Shown: positions 31,233-40,714, counted from the first letter of the stretch. The stretch: 64,000 nt of DNA from Alphaproteobacteria bacterium (GCA_020632795.1 JACKEV010000009.1:434001-498000), one strand, 5' to 3'. Numbers and translations: made by a program. The notes: a model not told the origin generated them from the letters alone.

Positions 31233-33523
31233 ACCGCGACCTCGCACCGGAGACCGCGATGCGCGTCATCCCCCTTCTGTCGCTGCTGGCGGCCGGCTGC
31301 TGGGGCACCCCAGAGGTCTGCGAGCCCACCCAGATCATTGACGACACCGGCTCGCCGAACCTCTCCGAGCAGTGCGACTACATCGACAACGACGGCGACG
31401 GGCTGGTGGACGAGGGCTACCCGGACCTCGACGGCGACGGCGAGCCGAACTGCCTGCCGCTGCCCGAGACCTGCGACTTCCTCGACAACGACTACGACGG
31501 GCTGGTCGATGAGGGCTACCCGGACCTCAACGGCGACGGCATCCCGGACTGCCTGGACTGCCCCGTCGAGGAGTGCAGCGCGGAGACCGACCTCCCGCTG
31601 GATCCCTCCTGCGGTGGCGGCGTGATCACCCAGGGGCCGGACTTCTGGGATCCGGAGATCGAGTTCCAGTGGGCCGGCTACACCTTCGGCGTCTCCACCT
31701 ACTACGACGACAGCTACGGCGGGCCCTACGTCAGCCCCTTCTTCGACACCGACAGCAACGGCGTCGTCGACGGCCTGGACCGCCCGATGGTCATCCACCA
31801 GGCCGGCGACGGCAACCCCAGCCAGGCGGACCTCTTCTTCAGCGACGGCGCGGTGATGGTGCTCGACTACGTGGGCGGCCACACCGGCACCTACAACGAG
31901 TACATGCACTCCAGCTTCCCCGCGTTCGTCAACTCCGGTCACCGGACGAACCTGGATCCGGAGTGCGGCGTGGCCGTCGCCGACCTCGATCTGGACGGCC
32001 GCCCGGAGATCGTGGGCATCTACGACACCGGTGAGGTCGTCGGCATCGACAACGACGGCTCCGTGATGTGGGTGAGCGCTCAGTCCCTGGACGTGCCCTA
32101 CATCGCCGACCCGTCCACCGGCGAGCTGGTCGTCGGCGCTCCGGTGCAGCCCACCGTGGCCGACCTCGACGGCGACGGCGTGCCCGAGGTCATCGCCTAC
32201 GACCTCGTGCTCGACGGCGTCAACGGCAACCTGATCAGCACCCTGGCCTTCGACCACACCATCACCGTCACCATGCCCGCCATCGCGGACATCGACCTCG
32301 ACGGCGAGCAGGAGATCCTCATCGGCGGCGAGTGCTTCTATTGGGACGGCACCCCCTGCTGGTCCTCGCCCACGGGCGTGATCGGCTCCCTGGACACCGG
32401 CCACTGGAACGCCATCGTGCAGGCCGACAGCGACGACAACCCCGAGATCATCGCCGTCGGCGACGGGAGCTGGGGGCTGTACGAGCACGACGGCACCGAG
32501 ACGGTGTTCACCCCGGTGACCTCCGAGGTCTCGATGGGCGCGCCCTGCGTGGCGGACTTCGACGGCGACGGGGAGCCCGAGCTGGGGGTCTCCGCGCAGT
32601 ACGAGTTCTTCGTCTACGACCTCGACGGCACCCAGCTCTGGACCCTGCCCATCGACGACAACGGGCGGGTGTACACGCCGCCCAACGCCTCCGACGACAT
32701 CGAGGCCCCGCCGGGCTGGGCGACCTGCTCCGGCTTCGACTTCGACAACGACGGGGCCTTCGAGCTGCTGCTGGGCGACCAGGAGGAGCTGTTCATCCTC
32801 GACGGCGCCACGGGCAGCATCCTCTGGAGCTACGAGAACTACATCTCCGACACGACCCTGAACTACCCCAAGATCGCCGACTACGACGCGGACGGGTCCG
32901 CGGAGATCCTCATCGCCACCGACAACGACAGCGACATCACCCAGCCGCCGGGGCTCACGGTCATCGGCCACCCCAACGGCGACTGGGCCCAGGGCGGCCC
33001 GGGCTGGCAGCTCCACGACTACGCCGCCACCAACATCGGCCCGGCGGGCGAGGTGCCGCTGCCGCTGAACAACCGCTACTGGCTGGAGGACAATCTCTAC
33101 CGGGCCCGCCCCGCCGAGCCCACCGAGGCCGACCTCTTCGTGCAGATCGTGGACGTCTGCGTCGAGGACTGCTCCAACGCCGGCTCCTACGGCGTGGCGT
33201 CCGTCCGGGTGGGCAATGAGGGCACCGCCTCCGCTGGCGGCCAGATCCGCATCGAGCTGTTCGGGGAGTCCGACGGCGGCGAGCTGGTCGACCTGGGGGC
33301 ACAGTCCCGGTACATCCTCAACGATCCGAACGTGCCAGCCAGCCAGGTCGGCTCGATCGCCTCGGGCACCTCCCTCGACTGCATCCTGCTGTACTTCTCG
33401 GCCTCCGACATCGTCGACCACGACATCGTCGACCTGATCGCCATCGTCGATCGCAACAACATCGTCGAGGAGTGCGACGAGACCGACAACTACACCAACT
33501 GGGGAGGCGACCTCTGCCTCTGA
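31229..33523 (+). CDS. FG-GAP/VCBS propeller lipoprotein with CARDB-like C-terminus
   Basis: 764 residues from the ATG overlapping the OmpA stop; an ATG ten codons later (31259) gives a tighter signal peptide ending LAAGC. After the lipidation Cys come two MopE-like Asp-rich motifs (CDYIDNDGDGLVDEGYPD and CDFLDNDYDGLVDEGYPD). The body has FG-GAP calcium loops such as VADLDLDGRPEIVG, VADLDGDGVPEVIA, DIDLDGEQEILIG, DFDGDGEPELGV and DYDADGSAEILIA, forming a seven-bladed beta-propeller. The last about 130 residues (EADLFVQIVD to ECDETDNYTNW) look like a CARDB adhesion domain. It is a surface calcium-binding protein, probably for adhesion or structure. Part of a six-gene coupled cluster. Confidence 0.85.
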   Translation: MNRDLAPETAMRVIPLLSLLAAGCWGTPEVCEPTQIIDDTGSPNLSEQCDYIDNDGDGLVDEGYPDLDGDGEPNCLPLPETCDFLDNDYDGLVDEGYPDLNGDGIPDCLDCPVEECSAETDLPLDPSCGGGVITQGPDFWDPEIEFQWAGYTFGVSTYYDDSYGGPYVSPFFDTDSNGVVDGLDRPMVIHQAGDGNPSQADLFFSDGAVMVLDYVGGHTGTYNEYMHSSFPAFVNSGHRTNLDPECGVAVADLDLDGRPEIVGIYDTGEVVGIDNDGSVMWVSAQSLDVPYIADPSTGELVVGAPVQPTVADLDGDGVPEVIAYDLVLDGVNGNLISTLAFDHTITVTMPAIADIDLDGEQEILIGGECFYWDGTPCWSSPTGVIGSLDTGHWNAIVQADSDDNPEIIAVGDGSWGLYEHDGTETVFTPVTSEVSMGAPCVADFDGDGEPELGVSAQYEFFVYDLDGTQLWTLPIDDNGRVYTPPNASDDIEAPPGWATCSGFDFDNDGAFELLLGDQEELFILDGATGSILWSYENYISDTTLNYPKIADYDADGSAEILIATDNDSDITQPPGLTVIGHPNGDWAQGGPGWQLHDYAATNIGPAGEVPLPLNNRYWLEDNLYRARPAEPTEADLFVQIVDVCVEDCSNAGSYGVASVRVGNEGTASAGGQIRIELFGESDGGELVDLGAQSRYILNDPNVPASQVGSIASGTSLDCILLYFSASDIVDHDIVDLIAIVDRNNIVEECDETDNYTNWGGDLCL

Positions 33524-34185
33524 GCGGCGCGCTGGCGCTCCTCTGCGGCGTCGCCGTCGCGGGCAAGGCGGTCGAGGTCCCGGTGGACGTGGGCGTGGGG
33601 CCGGCCGCGCTGGTGGTCTCCGGCCCCGTCTTCGCAGACCAGCCGGTCCACGGCGCGCTCATGCTCTCGGTGCAGGCGGTCATCGACCAGGAGTTCATCC
33701 GCAAGCACAAGAAGCAGATCCCCCGTCAGTACCGCAAGGCCGCGAAGCAGGTCGACGAGGTGCGGATCTCGCCCTCGCTGTTCATCCCCGACACCTTGAT
33801 CCTCTCGCCGAAGATCCTCCACACCGGCATCTACGGGGTGAGCTGGCGGCCCTTGTCCCTCGGCGCCCCGCTCCTGAAGGATCCGGTGCGCCTCTCGGTC
33901 AGCGGCGGGCTGGTCGTCACCGGGCTCTTCCTCCACTCGGACACGCTGGTGGACGGCCCGGTGTTCTTCCTGCGTCCCGGCCTGAGCGGGCGGGCTGAGC
34001 TGGAGGTGCCTCTGACCCCCGACAAGCGCTGGCTGTTCAGCCTGGGATGGGACAGCCGGGTCTATCCGCCCCAGCCCCTGGACGGCGGGGTGCTGTCCTT
34101 CGGCGGGATCGACGAGTCGATCTGGCACCTCGGGCAGGGCTACCTGAAGATCCACCACCGGTTCCCGTACAAGGTGAAGCTGTGA
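33472..34185 (+). CDS. Beta-rich envelope protein, unknown family
   Basis: About 237 residues if the GTG at 33472, inside the preceding gene, is used; no other start precedes the hydrophobic segment LSGALALLCGVAVAGKAVEV that looks like a signal peptide, so a rare start near 33515 is possible. The mature part is beta-rich with strands such as PAALVVSGPVFADQPV, VSGGLVVTGLFLHS and ELEVPLTPDKRWLFSLGWDS, plus a basic segment (EFIRKHKKQIPRQYRKAAKQ). It could be a small outer-membrane barrel or a periplasmic partner of the OmpA and FG-GAP proteins encoded beside it. Its stop overlaps the next start (GTGA). Confidence 0.65.
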   Translation: MRRDRQLHQLGRRPLPLSGALALLCGVAVAGKAVEVPVDVGVGPAALVVSGPVFADQPVHGALMLSVQAVIDQEFIRKHKKQIPRQYRKAAKQVDEVRISPSLFIPDTLILSPKILHTGIYGVSWRPLSLGAPLLKDPVRLSVSGGLVVTGLFLHSDTLVDGPVFFLRPGLSGRAELEVPLTPDKRWLFSLGWDSRVYPPQPLDGGVLSFGGIDESIWHLGQGYLKIHHRFPYKVKL

Positions 34186-36014
34186 CGCCTCGGCTGACCA
34201 CGATCCCCCTGACCGCCCTGCTGCTCGCGGCGGTGACCCCGCGCGACGCGGACGAGCTGGGCCTTCCGCAGGAGATGGCGGCCTGGTCGGCCATCGGGAT
34301 GGACGTGGACGGCGACGGGCGCATCGAGGTGGCCGCGGTCAGCCACGCCACGCCGCCGCACTGGTACCGCCTGGGCGAGGACGGCCGCTTCGTCGAGGCG
34401 CCGGACAACCCGTGGGGCGGGGAGCGCGCGGATCGCCACGGCATGGTCCCCTGCGACGTCGATCGAGACGGCGTCTACGAGATCGTGGTCGGCTCCGGGG
34501 GGCGAAAGGGCGCGGGGGGTGCCGCCGCCGAGCTGCGCTTCAGGGGCACGGATGGCGTCTGGACTGACCGCGGGGGCGAGCTGCTGGCGGCCTCCAAGGG
34601 CACCCGCATGCGGGGCGTGAGCTGCGTGGACATCGACGGAGACCTGCGCCCGGAGCTGTACTTCCCGGCCTTCGGGGCCAAGAAGCCCGACCTGCTGTTC
34701 GCGCAGGTGGGGGAGGGCGCCTGGGCCGAGGTGGGCGCGGAGCGCGGCCTCCGCTTCGAAAAGACCAGCTACGGCGGGCAGTGGGGGGACGTCAACGGCG
34801 ACGGCCGCCTGGATCTGGTCCGCATGTCCCAGAGCGGCGTGCACCTGCTGCTCCAGGGGGCGGACGGGCGCTTCACCCAGGTCGAGGACTTCCCCAACAT
34901 CCGGTCGGTGCGGGACGTCGAGCTGGCCGATCTGGACAACGACGGCGACCTCGACCTCGTGCTGGCGCGGGCGTGGGGCTTCGCTGACGGGGCAGGGGAC
35001 GGCACCTTCCGCTTCTACCTCACCCCCGAGGACACCGACCGCGCGGTCTATTCAGCTCCCGAGGGCTGCAACACCGTGCGCATCCGGGCCAAGGGCGACC
35101 TCGACGGCGGGGGCAGCGACATCCGCACCCCCACGGGCGAGGCCGCGATGGGCGTGCGCGTCCACCTCACCGCCGAGTACGCGAAGCCCCCCAAGGGCCC
35201 CGGGCTCGTCACCTGGGTCGACCCCAAGACCCGGCAGATCTTCGTGGAGGGCCGGGGCATCGACGGCCACGTCAACGGCCGGCTCCAGTGCGTCAACGAC
35301 GAGCGCACCCCGCCGCCCCTTGTGTCCGCCGACCTCGAGCCGGTCACCGGCAAGCCCGAGGTCCTCGACGCGCTGCTGCTCAACGACGGCGCCGGCACCT
35401 TCGCCCCCGGCGGCTCCCTGCCGGCGGACATCGTCGCCCGCAACACCGTCGACATCGCGCCGCTGGACGTGGATCTGGACGGCGACCTCGACCTCTTCAT
35501 GGTCACCGAGGCCGGCGTCGACCCCATCCTCAACGAGCCGGACGCCCTCTTGGAGAACGACGGTCGCGGCAACTTCACCGCCTCGGCCCGGTACGCCTCG
35601 CCCCCCGTCGAGCCCATCCACGAGGGCATGATCGCGCTGGTCACCCAGCTCAACGGGGACGCCTGGCCCGACCTCATCATCTTCAACGGTGAGTACCACG
35701 GCAGCATGTCGGGGCAGCCGGTGGCCTGGGTCAACCCTGGCGGGGACAGCCACTGGATCGACGTTCGGGCGATGGACCCCGGCGGCGTCGCGCGCAGCCT
35801 TTCCGCCCGGATCGAGGTCCACACCGCGGCCGGTATCCAGCGGCGCCTGTCCAACCCCGCCCCCGACTACCGCGCCAACGGCGAGGGCGCCGGGGTGTTC
35901 GGCCTGGGCGCGGCCACCGCCGCCGACCGCGTCGTGGTCACCTGGCCGGACGGCGCCCGGGTCGAGCGCGAGGGGGTCGCGGCGGGCAGCACGCTCACGC
36001 TGGTCCACCCCTGA
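34182..36014 (+). CDS. FG-GAP propeller protein with UnbV/ASPIC C-terminal domain
   Basis: 610 residues from the GTG at 34182, overlapping the previous stop. A signal peptide precedes AVTPRDADELG. FG-GAP/VCBS calcium loops recur: MDVDGDGRIEVAAV, DVDRDGVYEIVVG, DIDGDLRPELYF, DVNGDGRLDLVRM, DLDNDGDLDLVLA, DVDLDGDLDLFMV and LNGDAWPDLIIF, a classic propeller. The C-terminal 90 residues (NPGGDSHWIDVRA to GLGAATAADRVVVTWPDGAR) are the ASPIC/UnbV domain that commonly follows FG-GAP repeats in secreted proteins. No enzyme activity is indicated. It is coupled to the SelO gene, which begins at a CTG overlapping this stop. Confidence 0.85.
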   Translation: MTPRLTTIPLTALLLAAVTPRDADELGLPQEMAAWSAIGMDVDGDGRIEVAAVSHATPPHWYRLGEDGRFVEAPDNPWGGERADRHGMVPCDVDRDGVYEIVVGSGGRKGAGGAAAELRFRGTDGVWTDRGGELLAASKGTRMRGVSCVDIDGDLRPELYFPAFGAKKPDLLFAQVGEGAWAEVGAERGLRFEKTSYGGQWGDVNGDGRLDLVRMSQSGVHLLLQGADGRFTQVEDFPNIRSVRDVELADLDNDGDLDLVLARAWGFADGAGDGTFRFYLTPEDTDRAVYSAPEGCNTVRIRAKGDLDGGGSDIRTPTGEAAMGVRVHLTAEYAKPPKGPGLVTWVDPKTRQIFVEGRGIDGHVNGRLQCVNDERTPPPLVSADLEPVTGKPEVLDALLLNDGAGTFAPGGSLPADIVARNTVDIAPLDVDLDGDLDLFMVTEAGVDPILNEPDALLENDGRGNFTASARYASPPVEPIHEGMIALVTQLNGDAWPDLIIFNGEYHGSMSGQPVAWVNPGGDSHWIDVRAMDPGGVARSLSARIEVHTAAGIQRRLSNPAPDYRANGEGAGVFGLGAATAADRVVVTWPDGARVEREGVAAGSTLTLVHP

Positions 36015-37447
36015 GCGCCTACACGCCCGCCCCGGTCTGGCCGACGCTGGACGCGCCCCTCTCCGATCGGGCCGAGCCCGCGCGCTTTCCGCAGGTCACG
36101 CAGCGCTTCCGCAACCAGCCCTGGGCCGCTCGGGTGGGCCTCGGGGGGCTGGACGACGCAGACTGGGCGCGCCACTTCGCAGCCTTCGCGCCCCTGCCCG
36201 ACAACCTCCCCGAGCCGCTGGCCCTGCGCTACCACGGCCACCAGTTCCGCTTCTACAACCCCCAGCTCGGCGACGGGCGGGGGTTCCTGTTCGCCCAACT
36301 CCGCGACCCGGTGGACGGGCGCCTGCTGGACCTCGGCACCAAGGGCAGCGGCACCACCCTGTGGTCTCGCGGCGGCGACGGACGGCTGACCCTCAAGGGC
36401 GGGTTCCGCGAGGCCCTCGCCACCGAGCTGCTGGAGGCCCTGGGGGTGAACACCTCCAAGACCTTCTCCCTGTTCGAGACCCACGAATCCCTGATTCGCT
36501 ACGACGAGCCTTCACCGACCCGCTCCAGCGTGCTCGTCCGCCTCAGCCACAGCCACGTCCGCTTCGGCACCTTCCATCGGCTGGCCTGGGAGCAGGACGA
36601 CCGGGCTCTGCGTGCCCTCACCGACTACGTCGTGGCCCTGTACTACCCGGAGATCGCGCAGGGGCCGGGGGAGCTGCCGGCGCGCCTGTTGACCCGGGTC
36701 TGCGAGCGCTCCGCCGCCCTGGCCGCGCAGTGGATGGTCGCCGGCTTCGTCCACGGCGTGCTGAACACCGACAACATGAACATCACCGGCGAGAGCTTCG
36801 ACTACGGTCCCTACCGCTTCGTGCCCAACGGTGACCCCGGCTTCGTCGCCGCCTACTTCGACAACACCGGCCTCTACGCCTACGGGCGGCAGGCCGGGGC
36901 GGTGCTGTGGAACCTGCAGCGCCTGGCCGAGGCCCTGTCCCGAATCGCGCCCAAGGCCGCGCTGGAGGCGGCGTTGGAGGGCTACGGGGATGCGTTCCTG
37001 GCCGCGCTGCGCCGGGGTCTGTGCGAGCGGCTCGGCCTCACCCCACTGGGCGGCGCCCGGGACCGCGCGCTGGTGGAGGCCGTCTCCGCCTTCCTGCTCC
37101 ACCGCCCGGTGGACTTCGAGCGCTTCTTCTTCGACACCTGGGGCGGCCTCGCCCGGCGGAGCTTCGCCCTGCAGGGCCCCGCCGCCCGCTGGTACGAGGG
37201 GCCCCTCTACGACCGCCTGCTCGCCGCATTGGAGCCCTACGCGCCCGCCAGGCCCGAGCGGCTCGACGCCTCGTACTTCCAGGGCGACGCTCCCCTGAGC
37301 CTGGTCTACGAGGAGATCGAGGCCCTGTGGTCGCCCATCGACCAGCACGACGACTGGTCCGCCTTCAACCACAGGATCCAGGAGATCCGCGCCCTGGCCG
37401 CCCTGCTGGGCCGCGGCTCCCAGGTTCACCAGACCGGCGCGCAGTAG
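36011..37447 (+). CDS. selO: SelO/YdiU protein adenylyltransferase (AMPylase)
   Basis: 478 residues if translation starts at the CTG at 36011, which overlaps the upstream stop (CTGA). The first ATG/GTG-type codon (GTG 36134) would remove the conserved N-terminal RFRNQPWAARVGLG, so the CTG is preferred. It is a pseudokinase fold that transfers AMP from ATP to Ser/Thr/Tyr of redox-related proteins. Visible key residues: ATP Lys111 (LGTKGSGTTLWSR), LKGGFREALATELLEALGV, and the catalytic pair Asn255 and Asp264 in NTDNMNITGESFDYGP, matching those known in bacterial SelO. There is no Sec or Cys at the C-terminus, unlike animal SelO. It overlaps the convergent small lipoprotein gene by 22 bases. Confidence 0.9.
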   Translation: MSAYTPAPVWPTLDAPLSDRAEPARFPQVTQRFRNQPWAARVGLGGLDDADWARHFAAFAPLPDNLPEPLALRYHGHQFRFYNPQLGDGRGFLFAQLRDPVDGRLLDLGTKGSGTTLWSRGGDGRLTLKGGFREALATELLEALGVNTSKTFSLFETHESLIRYDEPSPTRSSVLVRLSHSHVRFGTFHRLAWEQDDRALRALTDYVVALYYPEIAQGPGELPARLLTRVCERSAALAAQWMVAGFVHGVLNTDNMNITGESFDYGPYRFVPNGDPGFVAAYFDNTGLYAYGRQAGAVLWNLQRLAEALSRIAPKAALEAALEGYGDAFLAALRRGLCERLGLTPLGGARDRALVEAVSAFLLHRPVDFERFFFDTWGGLARRSFALQGPAARWYEGPLYDRLLAALEPYAPARPERLDASYFQGDAPLSLVYEEIEALWSPIDQHDDWSAFNHRIQEIRALAALLGRGSQVHQTGAQ

Positions 37448-37764
37448 CCCTCTGAGAACCGGTCGCACGAGGTCTCCGCGACGCAGTCCATCCACACCTC
37501 CGCCTGGGCCCGGTTCTCCAGGGTGGCGGCCTCCGCAGAGGACAGGCGTTCGTAGGGGTCGTAGTCCCCGACGTCTCCGGGGATCCCGGTGGCGGTGGTG
37601 CACTCCGTCATGCAGAAGTCGAGCAGGTCGGTCCGGGTGCGCCCCGGGCGCTCGATCGCGCAGTCGGGGGTATCGCCGTAAAGGCGCTCGCAGGTGCTCT
37701 TGCAGGTCGGCCCGCAGGAGGTGCCCAGAGCGAGGAGTGAGATCGCAAGGATGAGCGGGCGCAT
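37426..37764 (-). CDS. Small cysteine-rich lipoprotein
   Basis: 112 residues from the ATG at 37764, with GGAGG upstream. The signal peptide MRPLILAISLLALGTSC ends at a probable lipidation Cys. The mature part has nine further cysteines in a loosely paired pattern (CGPTCKSTCERLYG-x-PDC, FCMTEC, WMDC, SCDRF, YCAPVW), suggesting a disulfide-knotted domain, with a helical middle rich in Glu/Ala. This kind of small Cys-rich lipoprotein is common in myxobacteria-like genomes and has no assigned role. Its 3' end overlaps that of selO. An upstream ATG (37806) is possible but puts residues before the signal. Confidence 0.72.
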   Translation of the reverse strand: MRPLILAISLLALGTSCGPTCKSTCERLYGDTPDCAIERPGRTRTDLLDFCMTECTTATGIPGDVGDYDPYERLSSAEAATLENRAQAEVWMDCVAETSCDRFSEGYCAPVW

Positions 37765-37848
37765 GGTCGAGCCTCCTGGTCCCGAGGACTCTACCAGAGG
37801 TTCCACGCCCTATACTGCGCCCAGGACCCCAGGCTGCCAGGAGGGCGC

Positions 37849-38634
37849 ATGCCGCTGTTGACGACGCCGCCGTCACCCCCCGTGCACCACATCGCACGGG
37901 ACGACGACTGGGCGGATCGGGAGGAGCGCCGTCAGCAGCTCGCCAAGGAGCACCCGGGGGCGATCCCGGCCGGGACCGTCGATCTTCGGCTGCACGGCGC
38001 GTTCGACAGCCAGCTCCCTGGCCCCGCGGGGATCGGGCTGGCCTTCGCGAGCTGGATGGGGGGCGGCCTCGCGGTGGACCTGTGCGTCGCCCGCGACCGC
38101 GCCGTGGCGTTGACCGTGGGAGGCGAGGGGGTGCTCGCTGGTGCTCCGGTCGTCTCGGCCCTCGCCGGGCGGACCCTGGAGTCGGAGCTCGGGGCCTCGG
38201 AGGCGGACTTCTCGACCCGGCACCTCGGGGGGGCGGTGCGGGTCGGCGCGCACCTCGACCCCTGGGTGCTCTCGGAGCAGCAGCGTTTCTCCGGCTTCGA
38301 TCCCTACGCCCTCTTCGTCGCCGGCTACAGCGCCGCGAGGGCGGACCTGTCGTTCGCGGTCGCCGATGAGGGGGGCGTGGCCGGCGTCACCGCCGCTGGG
38401 GCGCGGGCGGGCGGGGGCCTGGGCCTCAACCACGTGGGCGAGCGCGGCCTGCTCTGGGGCATCGAGCTTCGCTACCTCGCCAGCCGGACCGGAGAGGCGA
38501 CTCGCAGCGCCGATGTCAACCCGCCGTCGTTGGAGCAGGAGGTGTTCCGGGTCATGAACGACGACGCGCTGCAGTCTGCCCAGACCGTCCCCACCGGCTT
38601 CTCCTGGACATTCGCCTTGGGATGGCGCCTTTGA
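37849..38634 (+). CDS. Beta-barrel-like envelope protein without clear signal peptide
   Basis: 261 residues; AGGAGG six bases before the ATG at 37849 supports this start. From about residue 45 the protein is built of amphipathic strands with Gly-rich turns (IGLAFASWMGGGLAVDLCVA, GLLWGIELRYLAS, SGFDPYALFVAGYSAAR), ending in FSWTFALGWRL, an aromatic-hydrophobic C-terminus like outer-membrane barrels. A cleavable signal peptide is not obvious: the first 40 residues are charged (DDDWADREERRQQLAKEH), which is odd for an exported protein. It may be a cytoplasmic beta protein or a barrel with a mis-set start. Family not recognised. Confidence 0.62.
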   Translation: MPLLTTPPSPPVHHIARDDDWADREERRQQLAKEHPGAIPAGTVDLRLHGAFDSQLPGPAGIGLAFASWMGGGLAVDLCVARDRAVALTVGGEGVLAGAPVVSALAGRTLESELGASEADFSTRHLGGAVRVGAHLDPWVLSEQQRFSGFDPYALFVAGYSAARADLSFAVADEGGVAGVTAAGARAGGGLGLNHVGERGLLWGIELRYLASRTGEATRSADVNPPSLEQEVFRVMNDDALQSAQTVPTGFSWTFALGWRL

Positions 38635-38650
38635 ATGATACGATGGGGCC

Positions 38651-40624
38651 GTGCGAAGGATTCGCAAAATCCTGCCCCTCCTCGCGCTCCTCGCCTGCCG
38701 TGACGACGGGGGGGACACCGCCGCGCCCTGGCCTGACGGCCTGGTCTGCCCGGACCCGCTGGAGATGCCGGACATCCCCGACGACCGGTGGAGCCTGGCG
38801 GACCCTGCGCCGGGCGGGGACCTGCTCTTCATCGTCGCGGCCCCTTCGAACCCCTCTCGGGTCTACACGGTCTCCCACCACAACGGCCTGCACCGCTCCG
38901 AGGACGGCGGCCGGACCTGGCGGCCGGGGCGCACCGAGGTCACCCACCTGGCGGGCCAGATCGCGGTCCACCCCACCGAGCCCCGGCTCATCGCCTACTG
39001 CGCGGACACCCTCTACCTCTCGATGGACGGCGGGGACGACATCACCCGTACCGCCTTGGGCAGCTTCGAGGAGGGCGAGCGGGTCCGGGGCGTGGCCTGG
39101 CGCGGCGACAGGCTCTACGCCATCGACCAGGACGGCGACTTCTTCCGCTCGGACGACAAGGGCGACTCCTTCACCTGGCTCGCCTCGTTCGGGCGGCGGC
39201 ACGGCGGCTCTGGCTTCCACGGCCTCCACGACGACTGGTGGGCCCTCTTCCCGGACGGCGACGACCTCATCGTCGCCGTCCACGAGGGCGGCATCGCGCG
39301 CCTGCCGGGCTGGGAGGGGCAGCCGGAGACGCTGGAGCAGGGCCCCATCCACCTGGGCACGGTGGGGGTGGAGGACGGCGTCATCCGATACGCGGTCGGG
39401 GAGGTCGCCCGGGTCATCGACGGCGACGCCCCCTCCGAGGTCGTCGGCCAGGCCGGCGCCGAGCTGACCGCCTCCATCCGCGCGCCGGACGGCACCCTCT
39501 GGTTCTTCACCGAGGATCGCGCCTGGCGCGTCGATGACCAGGGCCTCGTCGACGCCGGGCCCCTGCCTGACTTCGCCCACCACGCCGCCTTCGCCGCGCG
39601 CGCCGGGGACGCGCTGCTGCTGGGCCACAAGGACGGCGTCCTGCGCTCCACCGACGACGGCACCACCTGGAACGACGCCAGCGAGGGGATGATCGACGAT
39701 GACCTCTCCGTCGTCGCCACCCACCCCTGGTGCGAGGGCCTTCTCTACGCCGGCACCCAGTGCGAGCGCGGCCTGTTCACGTCGCTGGGCTGGGGCGACG
39801 CCATGACCCACGTGGCTGAGTACATGCACTACGTCATGGAGATCCGGGTCAGCGCGGCCCGGCCCGCCCAGGTCTGGGTCAGCACCGACGACAGGGTGAT
39901 GCGCTCCGACAACCTGGGCTACTCCTGGACCGCGGTCCTGCCCGAGGAGCTGGCCGCCCACATGCACGGCCTCGCCGTCCACCCCACCGACCCCGACGTG
40001 GTGCTCGTGGGCTCCGTCGGCTCGGGGGAGTACGCCGACGACAGCGGCCGGGTCTACCGCACCGACGACGGCGGCCTGACGTGGCAGCCCTCCGCGGATG
40101 GCCTCCCCCAGACCGAGGCGTCCATGCACGCCATCCACTTCGTGCAGGACGACCCCGACGTCGTGCTCCTGGGCAGCTACCGGGCCGGGAACATCGACCA
40201 CCACGAGGGCGAGGGCATCGGCCTGTTCCGCTCGACCGACGGCGGGCTGAGCTGGGCGGCGCTGGACGTGCCGGACCGCAGCGTCACCCACATCGCCGGC
40301 TGCGCGGGCCGGCAGTACGCCACCACGGAGCGCGGCGTGCTCCGCTCCACCGACCAGGGCGAGCGCTGGTCCAGCGTCCTGGAGACGGGCGAGGAGATGA
40401 CCGGGCTGGTCTGCCGCGGGGACCGGGTCGTCGTCATGGACCACGGCGGCGCTACCTTCCGCTCTGAGGACGGCGGCGACACCTGGGCGGAGATCCCGGA
40501 CCCGGACGCCGCGGTGCTGCAACACCTGGGCACCAACACCCTCCAGGACCTCGCCTTGAGCCCGGACGGGGCGGTGCTGTACGCGGCGGTGGCCGACCAC
40601 GGGCTGTACCGCCGCGGGTTGTAG
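38651..40624 (+). CDS. BNR/Asp-box beta-propeller lipoprotein (sortilin/YCF48-like)
   Basis: 657 residues from the GTG at 38651. Signal peptide with lipobox ALLAC. About nine Asp-box (BNR) motifs S/T-x-D-x-G-x-T/S-W are spread through the chain: RSEDGGRTWRPG, RSDDKGDSFTWL, RSTDDGTTWNDA, RSDNLGYSWTAV, RTDDGGLTWQPS, RSTDGGLSWAAL, RSTDQGERWSSV and RSEDGGDTWAEI. These form one large (about ten-bladed) or two stacked propellers as in sortilin/Vps10-like and YCF48-like proteins. Catalytic sialidase residues are not evident, so a binding or assembly role is likely. It follows the barrel-like gene by 16 bases and may be co-transcribed. Confidence 0.83.
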   Translation: MRRIRKILPLLALLACRDDGGDTAAPWPDGLVCPDPLEMPDIPDDRWSLADPAPGGDLLFIVAAPSNPSRVYTVSHHNGLHRSEDGGRTWRPGRTEVTHLAGQIAVHPTEPRLIAYCADTLYLSMDGGDDITRTALGSFEEGERVRGVAWRGDRLYAIDQDGDFFRSDDKGDSFTWLASFGRRHGGSGFHGLHDDWWALFPDGDDLIVAVHEGGIARLPGWEGQPETLEQGPIHLGTVGVEDGVIRYAVGEVARVIDGDAPSEVVGQAGAELTASIRAPDGTLWFFTEDRAWRVDDQGLVDAGPLPDFAHHAAFAARAGDALLLGHKDGVLRSTDDGTTWNDASEGMIDDDLSVVATHPWCEGLLYAGTQCERGLFTSLGWGDAMTHVAEYMHYVMEIRVSAARPAQVWVSTDDRVMRSDNLGYSWTAVLPEELAAHMHGLAVHPTDPDVVLVGSVGSGEYADDSGRVYRTDDGGLTWQPSADGLPQTEASMHAIHFVQDDPDVVLLGSYRAGNIDHHEGEGIGLFRSTDGGLSWAALDVPDRSVTHIAGCAGRQYATTERGVLRSTDQGERWSSVLETGEEMTGLVCRGDRVVVMDHGGATFRSEDGGDTWAEIPDPDAAVLQHLGTNTLQDLALSPDGAVLYAAVADHGLYRRGL

Positions 40625-40714
40625 ACCAACATCTGTCCGGGCGACTCGTATCAGGAGTTGATCGAGTTGAAAGCATCGTTATCAAGAAAAGCGCACAAAA
40701 GTCAGAGAAAATCC

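Noticed and set aside
37420..37470. A recoded C-terminal Sec in SelO
   Set aside because: The gene ends with TAG, not TGA, and no Cys/Sec-Ser-Ser motif follows.
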